Positions 43,107 through 52,397 of a DNA stretch of 64,000 nt are shown here, one piece after another. The notes beneath the pieces were generated by a model. It was not told the origin of the DNA and searched no databases. It saw only the letters and a program-made list of their open reading frames with translations. Source of the stretch: Achromobacter sp. B7 (lineage in GTDB: Bacteria; Pseudomonadota; Gammaproteobacteria; Burkholderiales; Burkholderiaceae_B); contig NZ_CP032084.1 in assembly GCF_003600685.1 (NCBI RefSeq), positions 4,154,001 to 4,218,000 of the forward strand. The letters are read 5' to 3'. The position numbers were made by a program, and so were the translations under genes. How positions within the stretch are numbered: position 1 is the stretch's first letter; each line of letters starts with the position of its first letter.

Positions 43107-43696
43107 GCTTCCTCGTGAGACGAGGTGGTGGGCATCGCGTAGCCGCTTTCTCATCTGCTCCTTCCGCGCCTTACCCAGGACGGGCGCCCGGATTTTCCGA
43201 GTTTTACGCAGGAGGATGGCGTATAGGTCTTGGGGTAAAGTCTCGATGTCGGGCTGCATCCGAACTTGGTAGTGCGGCCAGGATCGATGCAGCGTCTGGT
43301 ATCGGCCGGCTACTGCGGACGAAGCTTGAGGATCAGCTTGATCAGCACGACGGGATGCTCCTCGTCACCTGCGGAGAGCTGACCGCTCATCAGCACCTAG
43401 GAGCCCCGTCGCATTTCATCGGCTGACACCTGCCGTCGGCCCCTTAAAAAGCGCCGGCATGCCCAAAATGGCAGCGCGTTGCACCCGCCGACATTTCCCA
43501 GGCAAATAAAAACCGCCCGAGCGGCGGCCTCTACTGGATGGGTGTCATACCCCTGCTTGGTTGCTCTACCAGTGAGCATCTCGCACTGTCCAGAAAAACT
43601 ACGATTTTTTCTATCCTCTCAAGCCACAGCACACACAACGGCTGTATACGTCTGGCTATCGAAGAAGCCCCAAGAACACGGAGGGGCTACAGTAAT
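43107..43696. other. Intergenic region with gene remnants and a tRNA-like arm
   Basis: About 590 bases without a supported gene. On the minus strand short broken segments such as LPQDLYAILLRKTRKIRAPV (near 43200) suggest an old gene remnant that I cannot name. At 43563-43577 there is a D-arm-like GCTC/GAGC hairpin with a GGTAGA loop, but no full tRNA. Confidence 0.45.
43504..43527 (-). terminator. Intrinsic terminator downstream of the GNAT gene
   Basis: On the minus strand CCGCC-GCTCG-GGCGG is followed by TTTTTATTT. It lies about 170 bases past the stop of the acetyltransferase gene. Confidence 0.75.
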
Positions 43697-44230
43697 TCAT
43701 GCTGGCCTGTCGGCTGCTATAAATTTTTTATACTTCGTACGCACCTTGTCATACGCGCTCTTCGGGTAATCGAAAAAAAAGTCGACATCCGACTCTCGCA
43801 CGATTGAGGCACCAAAGCGTTGATGGAATGCCACTACTCTCGAATTTGCCTTTCTCACGTCAAAGTGAGATCTTGCAAACCCCAAACTGTAGAAGGCGAA
43901 CTCATAGATCAGGACTGCGGATTCCATCGCGCATGAAGCGGGCGCGCCTGGCTTCATCATCCAGGATCCCCAACAAAATGAGTCGCCTTGGATGTCATAG
44001 ATCCTGACAGTCCCAATAGCGTTCCCCTCAAGTTCAATGATGAAATAGTGCTCCGTGCCGGCAAATTCTCGGGATTTATACGTTTCCAGCCACTTGCGCT
44101 GATTCTCAATGCCGCCGGCGACTGCAGAAACATGACTGTTTCTTAGGGGATCCACCCTAAGACTATGAATGAACTCTGCGTCGCCAATGTTGGCATACCT
44201 TAGCTTGACAGTTTTCCCGATCAATTCCAC
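43697..44230 (-). CDS. GNAT family N-acetyltransferase
   Basis: This 177-aa protein has the GNAT strand pattern: VKLRYANIGDAEFIHSLRVDP, YFIIELEGNAIGTVRIYDI and YSLGFARSHFDVRKANSRVVAFHQRFGA, the last being typical of Rim-like or sugar acetyltransferases. I prefer the GTG at 44230 because AGGGGA lies seven bases before it; the ATG at 44260 has no ribosome site. The DNA is AT-richer than the chromosome around it. With the nearby methyltransferase it looks like a small imported patch next to tRNA-His, possibly from a surface-glycan or flagellin-modification locus. Confidence 0.8.
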   Translation of the reverse strand: MELIGKTVKLRYANIGDAEFIHSLRVDPLRNSHVSAVAGGIENQRKWLETYKSREFAGTEHYFIIELEGNAIGTVRIYDIQGDSFCWGSWMMKPGAPASCAMESAVLIYEFAFYSLGFARSHFDVRKANSRVVAFHQRFGASIVRESDVDFFFDYPKSAYDKVRTKYKKFIAADRPA

Positions 44231-44260
44231 GACATATCCCCTAAATATCGAGGCAATCAT

Positions 44261-44907
44261 ATCAGACGGAATAACACCGTCCGACCACGATCAGCCCCGC
44301 GTATCGTGCACTCCAACAAGCACAGATAGAACTCGCTTCGCCTCTCATTCACCCTTGCCCAGATCGAAACAAACGGTGAACTGCGCTGTCAACGCATAGT
44401 CCCCTCGTTTATTGCGAACATATCAACTTCGTTTGAAGCGACTGCTGCTTTATTCCCGGCTCCCTGCCGCCACGACCTTGCGTCCTGACCGCTCAACCCG
44501 AAGCTCAGTTCAGGCACTCCCATCCGATCCGATGGGCGTACCGCGATCCCGAGCACGTCGCACCGTGCAGATTAGACGCCCCCGCCTCAAGACCCGCCAT
44601 CCGCTCTGCAACTAGCGCTGGAGCGACTTGGCCGGAGCGCCCGCACCGACGTGACCCAAGATCGCTCCACGCGCGGGACAGATGCCGATGCAAAGGAAGT
44701 CGAATAATCTGCGCTTTCCGGAGACGTTGTTGTCAGGCTGTTGCGCGGTAACGTAGTCGCCTCCATAGCCGACTGGGTGGCAGTGCCGAGGTACATGCAG
44801 GAACATCGCAACGGGTTTGGACGCCAGGCGTGCCATGAGCATAAAGTGCAGCGCCTCAAGCATGCCATCAAATCCAGATCTTGCCACCATTTCAAATTCG
44901 ACAGGCA
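44261..44907. other. Intergenic region between the imported patch and tRNA-His
   Basis: About 650 bases with no supported gene. A minus-strand frame near 44620-44870 (region MLEALHFMLMARLASKPVAM) reads like a protein remnant but has no family I recognise and no ribosome site. Confidence 0.4.
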
Positions 44908-44931
44908 AGAAAAAAGCCGCTCTAAGCGGCT
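44908..44931 (-). terminator. Intrinsic terminator of the tRNA-His gene
   Basis: On the minus strand AGCCGCT-TAG-AGCGGCT is followed by TTTTTC. It lies about 20 bases past the tRNA 3' end. Confidence 0.85.
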
Positions 44932-44949
44932 GATTTCTAAGGAATTCTT

Positions 44950-45026
44950 TGGGGTGGCTGATGGGGCTCGAACCCACGACAACCGGAATCACAATCCGGG
45001 ACTCTACCAACTGAGCTACAGCCACC
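44950..45026 (-). tRNA. tRNA-His (GTG anticodon)
   Basis: The minus-strand sequence folds as a full cloverleaf: acceptor GTGGCTG with CAGCCAC, D-arm GCTCAGTTGGTAGAG, anticodon arm CCGGA-TTGTGAT-TCCGG (anticodon GTG), TPsiC arm GTGGGTTCGAGCCCC. The extra 5' G typical of tRNA-His is at 45026, and CCA is encoded at the 3' end. Confidence 0.97.
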
Positions 45027-45198
45027 TCTGGTGCTTCTTTGCCGTGCTTCAAAAGAAGCTCAACAACGAAGAGGCCGAACTATAGCATATTTTTTCTGCG
45101 TGTCAAAAGCCCGCTTTTGCCTTTGCATTGCCAATGCCACGCACCTTGCTATTCTTCCGCATGGCTCACTTCCCAAGGCTGGTTTTCACGTCATTGCT

Positions 45199-46656
45199 AT
45201 GGATCGCATACACGCAATTTTGATCGATTACTGGCCTCATCTGGTCTTTGCCATCAGCATCGTGGCGGGGACGGGCGCGGCGGTGCATGCCGCGATGACC
45301 AAGCAGGATGTGCGGGCGGCGATTGGGTGGGTGGGGGTGGCGCTGTTTTCCCCCTTGTTTGGCGCCCTCTTCTATTTTGTGGCCGGCATTAATCGCATCC
45401 GCAAGACGCGGGTGTCGCAGCTGCGCGACGAGACCATGGTGGTGGATGCCGAGCAGGTGGATACCCTGCCGGTGGATGTGGCGGCGGTATCCGGTGCGCA
45501 GTTTGCGTCGCTGAAAATACTGGGGGATCGCGTCAGCCGGTTTCGGCTGTTGGGTGGCAATGCGGTGCAGCCGCTGGACGGCGGGGACGAAGCCTATCCG
45601 GCCATGATGCAGGCCATACGCGAAGCGCGTAGCGCCATCGCGATGCAAAGCTATATCTTCGATAACGACGAGATCGGCCGCGAGATGGCCGAGGCGCTGA
45701 TTGAAGCGCAAGGGCGCGGCGTGCAGGTGCGTGTGTTGATCGACGCCATCGGTTCCAAGTATTCGCGTCCGCCCATCGTGCGCATGTTGGCGCGCGGCGG
45801 CGTGCCCGTGGCGCGCTTCATGACGAATCCGCTGGGCGTGCTGCGCATGCCTTATGCCAATCTGCGCAGCCACCGCAAGGTGTTGGTCATCGATGGACGC
45901 GTGGGCTTTTCGGGCGGCATGAACGTGCGGGCGGCGTTTGTGACGGCGCTGGCGGGCAAGGCCGTCAATCACGACACGCATTTCCGCATGGAGGGGCCGA
46001 TCGTGACGCAGCTGATGTCGGTGTTCGCGCACGATTGGAATTTCACCACGCACGAATCGCTGCCCGCGCGCCCGTGGTTCGACCCGCACGCGCTGCCGCC
46101 GACTGGCAACGTGCCGATGCGCTGCGTGCCGTCGGGCCCGGACCGCGCGTTGGGCAGCTCACACAATATGCTGCTGGGCGCGCTGGCGGTGGCGCAGCAT
46201 CACGTGCGCATTCAGTCGCCCTATTTCCTGCCTGACCAGACGTTGATCGGCGCGCTGGCTACCGCGGCGCGGCGCGGCATCCGGGTGGACATCGTCATCC
46301 CCGACAAGAACAACCTGCGGCTGGTGGACTACGCCATGTCGGCGCAGTTGGACCAGGTGGTGCGCACGGGCTGCCATGTGTGGCGGGCGGTGGGCACGTT
46401 CGACCACTCCAAGCTGATGACGGTGGACGACGCCTGGGCCTACGTCGGTTCGTCGAACCTGGACCCGCGCAGCCTGCGCTTGAACTTCGAGCTGGACACC
46501 GAAATTTATGACCCGGACGTGGCGCGCTGGATCGGCAAGCGCATCGATGCGCTGATCGATCATGCCAAACCGGAAACGCTGGATACCCTGGCCCGGGCGC
46601 CGTTTGCCAAACGGCTGCGCAACAAGGTCATCTGGCTGGCTACCCCGTATTTGTGA
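45199..46656 (+). CDS. Cardiolipin synthase (PLD family)
   Basis: This 485-aa protein has two N-terminal membrane segments (residues about 14-35 and 41-63) and two HKD motifs: HRKVLVIDGRVGFSGGMN (His225, Lys227, Asp232) and HSKLMTVDDAWAYVGSSNLD (about residue 400). These catalyse transfer of phosphatidyl groups to make cardiolipin at the inner membrane. The start ATG at 45199 (MDRIHAIL) is favoured over the longer frame that runs back over tRNA-His. Both the length and domain order match bacterial Cls enzymes. Confidence 0.95.
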   Translation: MDRIHAILIDYWPHLVFAISIVAGTGAAVHAAMTKQDVRAAIGWVGVALFSPLFGALFYFVAGINRIRKTRVSQLRDETMVVDAEQVDTLPVDVAAVSGAQFASLKILGDRVSRFRLLGGNAVQPLDGGDEAYPAMMQAIREARSAIAMQSYIFDNDEIGREMAEALIEAQGRGVQVRVLIDAIGSKYSRPPIVRMLARGGVPVARFMTNPLGVLRMPYANLRSHRKVLVIDGRVGFSGGMNVRAAFVTALAGKAVNHDTHFRMEGPIVTQLMSVFAHDWNFTTHESLPARPWFDPHALPPTGNVPMRCVPSGPDRALGSSHNMLLGALAVAQHHVRIQSPYFLPDQTLIGALATAARRGIRVDIVIPDKNNLRLVDYAMSAQLDQVVRTGCHVWRAVGTFDHSKLMTVDDAWAYVGSSNLDPRSLRLNFELDTEIYDPDVARWIGKRIDALIDHAKPETLDTLARAPFAKRLRNKVIWLATPYL

Positions 46657-46663
46657 CGCTTCG

Positions 46664-46729
46664 ACAACACGCGTCAACAACACGCCTAGACAACACGCTT
46701 CAACAACACGCGCCAACCACACGCGCCAC
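46664..46729. repeat. Short tandem repeats of AACACGC upstream of lysR-like gene
   Basis: Five or six copies of AACACGC-type units (CAACACGCGT, CAACACGCCT, CAACACGCTT, CAACACGCGC) follow with small spacers between the cls and LysR genes. The open frame through them is not a gene. Confidence 0.6.
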
Positions 46730-46757
46730 CCCCAACACCGCCGAACTTTCCTGCACG

Positions 46758-47675
46758 ATGCGTTATGAACTGACCGACCTGCGCCTGTTCCTTGCCATCG
46801 CCGAGGCGCAAAGCCTTTCCGGCGGCGCCAATACGGTGCACCTTACCGCTTCGTCCGCCAGCTACCGCCTGAAGAATCTGGAAGCGGCGATGGGCGTGCC
46901 GCTGTTCAAGCGCGAAGCACGCGGGATGGAGTTGACGACGGAAGGCGCGTTTGTGCTCAAGCACGTGCGGTCGCTGCTGGCCGGCGTAGAACGCATGCAT
47001 GGCGAAGTCAGCGGCTTTGCCAGTGGCCTGAAAGGCAGCGTCAAGCTGTTTGCCAACAGCAGTTCGCTCAACGGCTTCATCGTGCCCAGCCTTAGCCGGT
47101 TTCTGTCGGCCAATCCAAACGTGAACATCCTGCTGGAAGAGCGGTCCAGCACCACGATCGAGGCCGCTATCGCGGGACAGGAAGCGGATATCGGCATATT
47201 TGCCGGTCATGCCGAATCGGCCGGCGTGCAGGCGGTGCGCTATGCCATCGACGAACTGATCATCGCAGCGCCGCCGAACCACCCGGTGGCGCAGCATTCG
47301 CCGGTGCGCTTTCCGGCGGTGCTGGACCTGGATTTTGTCTGCATGAGCCGTGCCAGCAGCAACTACATCTTCCTGCGCGACATGGCCAAGCTGGCGGGCA
47401 AGACGCCCAAGGTGCGCATCCACGTGCACACCTTCGACGCCGTGCTGTCCATGGTGCAGGCCGGCGTGGGCGTATCGCTGGTGCCGCGCAGCGTTGCGGC
47501 CACCGCGCTGCGTGAACAGCGCATTGCGGCGGTGGCCATCAGCGAACCCTGGGCGCGCCGTGAATTGACGCTGGTGACGCAAGCCAACGTGCCGCTGTCA
47601 CCCTTCGTGGAGCAGGTTGCCGAGTATCTGCTGGACGATCCGATCGTTGCAGCGACGCGCGGCGGGTTGGACTGA
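46758..47675 (+). CDS. LysR-family transcriptional regulator
   Basis: This 305-aa protein has the LysR HTH in residues 1-65 (LTDLRLFLAIAEAQSLSGGANTVHLTASSASYRLKNLEAAMGVPLFKRE) and the substrate-binding domain after residue 90 (LKGSVKLFANSSSLNGFIVP ... ADIGIFAGHAE). It is convergent with the enoyl-CoA hydratase gene; the target is not certain, and neighbouring CoA or transport genes are likely candidates. The ATG at 46758 fits the family length. Confidence 0.93.
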   Translation: MRYELTDLRLFLAIAEAQSLSGGANTVHLTASSASYRLKNLEAAMGVPLFKREARGMELTTEGAFVLKHVRSLLAGVERMHGEVSGFASGLKGSVKLFANSSSLNGFIVPSLSRFLSANPNVNILLEERSSTTIEAAIAGQEADIGIFAGHAESAGVQAVRYAIDELIIAAPPNHPVAQHSPVRFPAVLDLDFVCMSRASSNYIFLRDMAKLAGKTPKVRIHVHTFDAVLSMVQAGVGVSLVPRSVAATALREQRIAAVAISEPWARRELTLVTQANVPLSPFVEQVAEYLLDDPIVAATRGGLD

Positions 47676-47728
47676 TCCCCCCCCCTGCTCAACCCAGCTC
47701 AGGCCGGCCCAGCGCAGTTCACCCCAGT

Positions 47729-48520
47729 TCAACCCTTGCCGCGCCGCTTGCTGGCCAGAAACTCGTTCATGAACTTCTGCGGTTCGCCGGTATTGAACGC
47801 GGCGCCGAATTCCCCCACGCTGTCCTCGATGGCGTCGTCAACCGACATCGTTTCCCAGCGGCGCAACAGCTTCTTCTGCTGACGCAGAGCCTCCGGCCCC
47901 AGCGCGGCAAAGCTCTGCGCCAGCTTGTAGACGGTTTCGTCCAGCTGCGCCTGCGGCACGGCGGCATTGACCAGCCCCCAGTCCTGTGCGCGACGCGCGT
48001 CGATCAGTTCACCCGTCAACAGCATCCACGCGCTGTGGGCCGCCCCGATCAAGCGCGGCATCAGCGCCGCGTGGATCACGGAGGGGATACCGACCTTGAC
48101 CTCGGGCATGCCGAACTGCGCCTCGTCGGCACAGATGCGCAAGTCGCAAGCCAGCGCGAACTCCAACCCGCCGCCCAGGCACCAGCCGGGTATGCGGGCG
48201 ATGACGGGCACGGGAAAGTGGCGGACGGCGTTGCACAGGTCGCGCAGATTAGCGATGAAGCGCTGGGCGCTGGACGCATCCAGCGCGGCCATTTCCGCGA
48301 TATCGGCGCCCGCCACGAAGGCGCGGTCGCCCGCGCCGCGCAGCACCAGCACGCGCACCGCCTTGTTGTGGCTCAACTGGGACAATGCGTGCCGCAGGCC
48401 ATTGATGACGGGCGTACTCAAGATGTTCAGCACGCCGGCGTCCTGCATGGTCAGCGTGGCGATGCCGGCCGCGTCAATGCGGACGTCGGCGTGGGGAAGG
48501 GACAGATTCATGGTGTTCAC
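47729..48520 (-). CDS. Enoyl-CoA hydratase/isomerase family protein
   Basis: This 263-aa protein has the crotonase fold: AFVAGADIAEM, the oxyanion-hole segment PGWCLGGGLEFALACDLRICADEAQFGMPEVKVGIPS and the C-terminal helical region. Members hydrate or isomerise acyl-CoA. The GTG at 48520 is favoured since GGAG lies five bases before it; an ATG at 48511 is in frame. It follows the Bug receptor and CoA-transferase genes on the same strand. The three probably work together on import and breakdown of an organic acid. Confidence 0.9.
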   Translation of the reverse strand: MNTMNLSLPHADVRIDAAGIATLTMQDAGVLNILSTPVINGLRHALSQLSHNKAVRVLVLRGAGDRAFVAGADIAEMAALDASSAQRFIANLRDLCNAVRHFPVPVIARIPGWCLGGGLEFALACDLRICADEAQFGMPEVKVGIPSVIHAALMPRLIGAAHSAWMLLTGELIDARRAQDWGLVNAAVPQAQLDETVYKLAQSFAALGPEALRQQKKLLRRWETMSVDDAIEDSVGEFGAAFNTGEPQKFMNEFLASKRRGKG

Positions 48521-48531
48521 AAGCGCTCCGG

Positions 48532-49506
48532 TCACTGCATTTTCTGAAATTTGATGTCTTCGACCACCGTCTTCCAATGCCCGTACGACTGCGCGATCAA
48601 CGCGCGGAATGCGTCGCGCGACATCGGGCTGGGCACGGCACCCTGTCTTTCGATGGCGTCCACCGTTGCCGGGTCCGCCAGGGCCTGGCGTACGGCCGCG
48701 TTCAATTTATCCAACACCGGCGCGGGCGTGCCGGCGGGTGCGGCCAGGCCGAACCATGACGGGTTGTTCATGGCGGGCAACCCCGCTTCGGCATAGGTCG
48801 GCACGTCGGGCAACACCTTCAGCCGTTCGCGGGCCGCCACGGCCAAGGGGCGGATGCGCTGCGCCTGGATCAGCGGATACGACGACGGAATATTGTCGAA
48901 CACGACCTGCACCTGCCCGGCCACCAGATCGTTCAACGCGGGCCCCAGACCCTTGTACGGCACATGCAGCATGCGCGTGCCCGTCGTCTTCATGAACAGT
49001 TCGCCGTTCATGTGGCTTAAGCCGCCATTGCCGGATGAGCCGAACGCGTACTTGTTGGGATCGGCCTTGAGCAAGGCCAGGAACGCCGTCAGATTTCGCG
49101 CCGGCAACGCCGGGTTCACGACCAGCACGTTGGGTACGTCCGCCAGGTTGCTGATGGGGGCAAAGTCCTGGACCGGGTCGTAGAGGCTCTTGGCATAGAC
49201 GTTTGGGTTGACGGCGTGCGAGCTTTCCACGGCCATTACCAGGGTGTAGCCGTCGGCCGGCTGCTTGGCGGCGTAGGCGGACCCGATGCTGCCCCCGGCG
49301 CCCGGCTTGTTTTCGATGATGACGGACTGGCCCAGCTGCGCGCCCAGCTTGTTGCCCACGACGCGCGCGATGATGTCAGTGGTGCCGCCCACGGCATACG
49401 GCACCACCAGGCGGATGGGCTTGTCGGGATACTCGGCGGCGGCCAGGCCGGGTACGGCAAGGCCCGCAAAAAACATGGCAAGCGGTATTTTTTTGATGAT
49501 TGTCAT
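48532..49506 (-). CDS. Bug-family tripartite tricarboxylate transporter receptor
   Basis: This 324-aa periplasmic protein has a signal peptide (MTIIKKIPLAMFFAGLAVPGLAAAEYPDK) and the Bug pattern YPDKPIRLVVPYAVGGTTDIIARVVGNKLG and LHVPYKGLGPALNDLVAGQVQVVFDN. It binds a carboxylated solute. GAGGAGA precedes the ATG. It sits between the CoA-transferase and enoyl-CoA hydratase genes, so the ligand is probably an acid that is turned into a CoA ester. Such orphan receptors are very frequent in this group of bacteria. Confidence 0.93.
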   Translation of the reverse strand: MTIIKKIPLAMFFAGLAVPGLAAAEYPDKPIRLVVPYAVGGTTDIIARVVGNKLGAQLGQSVIIENKPGAGGSIGSAYAAKQPADGYTLVMAVESSHAVNPNVYAKSLYDPVQDFAPISNLADVPNVLVVNPALPARNLTAFLALLKADPNKYAFGSSGNGGLSHMNGELFMKTTGTRMLHVPYKGLGPALNDLVAGQVQVVFDNIPSSYPLIQAQRIRPLAVAARERLKVLPDVPTYAEAGLPAMNNPSWFGLAAPAGTPAPVLDKLNAAVRQALADPATVDAIERQGAVPSPMSRDAFRALIAQSYGHWKTVVEDIKFQKMQ

Positions 49507-49534
49507 TGTTGTCTCCTCGGGATGAATCAGGTCT

Positions 49535-50764
49535 TCAAAGCGTGGGTGGACGGCCCGGCGCGGCGTCGGTGTGGCCGACCGGCATGGCGCGGGGCCGCGC
49601 GCCCAGCACCGCGTCGGTGTGTTCGCCCAGCAAAGGCGGCGCGGCGCCCAACGCGTTGGCGGGCGAGCCGGCCAGCAAGGGGTTGCGCACCAGCCGCATG
49701 TCGCCCAGCACCGGATGCACGGTGGCCTGGACCAGTTGGCGGTGGCGCACCTGCGGATGCGCAAAGACCTCGTCCAGCGTGTGGATCGGCCCCCATGGCA
49801 CGCCCGCGGCGTCGAACGCGTCGGTCCAATGCTTGCGCGGCGCGCCGGCCAGCACTTGCGCCACTTGCGCGCGCAAGCTGTCCAGGTGCAAGAGGCGCGC
49901 GCTGTTGGTGGCGTAGCGCGTATCCAGTGCCCAGTCGGGATGACCGACCACACCGCAGAAACGCGTAAATTGGGCGTCGTTGCCAATCGCCAGAATCAAA
50001 TGGCCATCGGCGCAGGCGAACACTTCGTAGGGCGCGCAATTGGGATGCGCGTTGCCGCTGCGCTGGGGCGCCACGCCGGACGCCAGGTAGTTGGCGCCCT
50101 GGTTGGCGTTCATGGCCACGGCCACATCCAGCAAGCAGATGTCCAGCGGCATGCCCTGCCCCGTAAGGTCGCGCTGGCGCAAGGCGGCCAACACGGCGGT
50201 CGTGGCATACATGCCCGTCATCAGGTCCACCACGGCGACGCCGGTGCGCAAGGGGCCGGCGCCGGGCGTACCGTCAGGCTGACCGGTGTAGCTCATCAAG
50301 CCGCCCATGCCCTGGAACACGTAGTCATAGCCCGGCTTGTCCGCCATGGGGCCGGATTGGCCGTAGCCGGTAATGGACAGGTAGATCAGGCGCGGGTTGA
50401 TGCGCGCCAGCGCCGCGTAGTCCAAGCCGTATTTGCGCAGGCCGCCGGCCTTGTAGTTCTCAACCAGGATGTCGGCGTCGGCGACAAGTTCGCGCACGCG
50501 GGCCGCGCCCGCCTCCGAGGCAAAGTCGATGGCGACCGACTGCTTGCCACGGTTGCACGCCATGAAATAGGCCGACATGGCCGCCTTGCCGTCGTCGGCG
50601 CGCAAGTCGGGCGGCCCCCAGCCGCGCGTGTCATCGCCGCGCGTCGGGTGTTCGATCTTGATGACCTGGGCGCCCAGGTCGGCCAGGTTCTGCGTGCACC
50701 AGGGGCCGGCAAGAATGCGCGACAGGTCCACGACCTTGATGTCGCAGAGGGCGTTGTGAAGCAT
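49535..50764 (-). CDS. CaiB/BaiF family CoA-transferase
   Basis: This 409-aa family III CoA-transferase begins MLHNALCDIKVVDLSRILAGPWCTQNLADLGAQVIKIEHP, with the conserved middle VDLMTGMYATTAVLAAL containing the catalytic Asp and the C-terminal LGEHTDAVLGA. It moves CoA between acids and makes the CoA ester used by the hydratase encoded downstream. The ATG at 50764 has GGAG eight bases before it; a TTG at 50782 is less likely. It is first of the three-gene minus-strand cluster. Confidence 0.93.
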   Translation of the reverse strand: MLHNALCDIKVVDLSRILAGPWCTQNLADLGAQVIKIEHPTRGDDTRGWGPPDLRADDGKAAMSAYFMACNRGKQSVAIDFASEAGAARVRELVADADILVENYKAGGLRKYGLDYAALARINPRLIYLSITGYGQSGPMADKPGYDYVFQGMGGLMSYTGQPDGTPGAGPLRTGVAVVDLMTGMYATTAVLAALRQRDLTGQGMPLDICLLDVAVAMNANQGANYLASGVAPQRSGNAHPNCAPYEVFACADGHLILAIGNDAQFTRFCGVVGHPDWALDTRYATNSARLLHLDSLRAQVAQVLAGAPRKHWTDAFDAAGVPWGPIHTLDEVFAHPQVRHRQLVQATVHPVLGDMRLVRNPLLAGSPANALGAAPPLLGEHTDAVLGARPRAMPVGHTDAAPGRPPTL

Positions 50765-50875
50765 AGTGTCTCCGTGATTCAACTGCTTTCGGAGAATTAT
50801 GTTCGCGCCCTCGTCCCACGAGGAGTTGAATGTTTCGAACGCTGCGTTCGACAGCGTTCAACGCGCGGCGGACGC

Positions 50876-51304
50876 TTAGCCGTCCGACACCGGCGAGGGC
50901 GCGGCGCGCACGGCGAACACGGCGTTCGCTTTGAGCATGACGCGGCCGTCGACCCGCAACAAGCAATGGGCGTAGATCAGCCGCTTGCCCTGCTTGTCGA
51001 TCTGCACATGGGCTTCAAGCCAGTCGCCAGGCTGCACGGCGCTAAGGTATTCCACCGACATCTGCACGGTCACGATCGACACTTGCGCCTGTTCGGCAAT
51101 GGTGAAGCCCAGCGCGCTATCCGCCAAGGTGGCAAGCAAGCCGCCGTGCGCCATGCCGTGCATGTTGGTGTGCGCGTGGTTGACGCGCAGCGCCAGCACG
51201 TTGTCCGTGTCGCGCCGGTACAGCGCGCCCAGGTCGGCCAGATGGGTCATGAACGGGCTGCTGGGGCGCCACGGCGCAAAACCTTCGGGGATGGATTCAG
51301 TCAT
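50876..51304 (-). CDS. PaaI-family thioesterase
   Basis: This 142-aa hotdog-fold protein has the pattern HTNMHGMAHGGLLATLADSALGFTI with the conserved catalytic Gly/Asp region, and VTVQMSVEYLSAVQPGDWLEAHVQI. It cleaves acyl-CoA thioesters, probably relieving CoA trapping in the acid-degradation pathway nearby. The start ATG at 51304 fits the family; no strong ribosome site is seen. It lies 111 bases upstream of the CoA-transferase gene on the same strand. Confidence 0.88.
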   Translation of the reverse strand: MTESIPEGFAPWRPSSPFMTHLADLGALYRRDTDNVLALRVNHAHTNMHGMAHGGLLATLADSALGFTIAEQAQVSIVTVQMSVEYLSAVQPGDWLEAHVQIDKQGKRLIYAHCLLRVDGRVMLKANAVFAVRAAPSPVSDG

Positions 51305-51523
51305 GGCGGGAAAATCGATGGCAATCCGACATTGGATGGCTGAAAGTACCGCAAAGCCGGCCCCGGCGAACATGGCCGGCGGCAAGAGGTGTACGCGCAG
51401 CGAACGAAGCGGGGCGTATCGCGGGCCGGGCACCGCCCAAGCGCGGACGGGCTTCGTTCCGGTGGAAATCTAAGAGTAAGATTTACGCCACAACATTCCT
51501 ATACCTGGCAGGAGCAGTAAACG

Positions 51524-52396
51524 ATGGCGAAAGTCGGCATGGTGGGTATCGGCCTTATGGGCCATGGCATTGCAAGCAATCTGGTCAAGCACGGGCATGC
51601 GTTGACGGTGCTTGAACATCCGGGTAATCAGCCCCTGGACGCATTGAAAGCCGCGGGCGCGGCCAGCGTGACCAGCGGCGCGGCGTTGGCGGCGCAGTCG
51701 GATGTGATCATCCTGTGCGTAACGGGCAGCCCGCAGGTCGAAGCCGTGTTGCTGGCCGAAGGCGGCGTGCTGGAAGGGCTGCGCGCAGGCACCGTCATCA
51801 TCGATTGCTCGACGGCGATTCCGTCGTCCACCATCAAGGTCGCGCAAGCCGTGACGGATTCGGGTGGCCGCTTTCTGGATGCGCCGATGACGCGCACGCC
51901 CAAGGAAGCCGCCGAAGGAAGGCTGAACCTGCTGGTGGGCGGCGACGCCGCGCTGTTTGAAGAATGCAAGCCGATCCTGGCCTGCTTTGCCGAAAACATC
52001 ACGCATGCCGGCCCCATCGGCGCCGGGCACCGCATGAAGCTGCTGCACAACTACGTGTCGCTGGGGGTCGTCGCGCTGCTGTCGGAAGCAGCGGCGTGCG
52101 CGCTGCGTTCCGATATCGACCCGGCGGTGTTCGCGGAAGTCCTGAGCAAGGGCGGTGGCGGCGGCGTGGCGTTGGAACGCATCAAGCCGTACCTGCTGGA
52201 ACAGGACCCGTCGTCGCTGCGCTTTTTCATGTCGAACGCGCAGAAGGACCTGTCCTACTACAACACCATGGCAGCCGAGGCCGGCGCCGTGCGCGAGATC
52301 GGCGCCGCCGTGCAGCACACGTTCGACCAGGCCGTCACGCAAGGCGGTGGCGAACGCTACGTGCCCGAACTGGTGACGTTGCTGAAAGACCGCTAG
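51524..52396 (+). CDS. NAD(P)-dependent beta-hydroxyacid dehydrogenase (HIBADH-like)
   Basis: This 290-aa protein has the N-terminal Rossmann motif GMVGIGLMGHGIASNLVKHGH, the substrate motif DAPMTRTPKEAAEG and the catalytic Lys of GAGHRMKLLHNY. Such enzymes oxidise or reduce 3-hydroxyisobutyrate, tartronate semialdehyde or similar acids. The exact substrate is not clear from sequence. The 3' end meets the MFS gene end (convergent). Confidence 0.92.
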   Translation: MAKVGMVGIGLMGHGIASNLVKHGHALTVLEHPGNQPLDALKAAGAASVTSGAALAAQSDVIILCVTGSPQVEAVLLAEGGVLEGLRAGTVIIDCSTAIPSSTIKVAQAVTDSGGRFLDAPMTRTPKEAAEGRLNLLVGGDAALFEECKPILACFAENITHAGPIGAGHRMKLLHNYVSLGVVALLSEAAACALRSDIDPAVFAEVLSKGGGGGVALERIKPYLLEQDPSSLRFFMSNAQKDLSYYNTMAAEAGAVREIGAAVQHTFDQAVTQGGGERYVPELVTLLKDR

Positions 52397-52397
52397 G

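Noticed and set aside
43563..43577. D-arm-like hairpin on the minus strand near the imported patch
   Set aside because: Flanking bases do not form an anticodon stem with a proper loop or a TPsiC arm, so it is not a functional tRNA.
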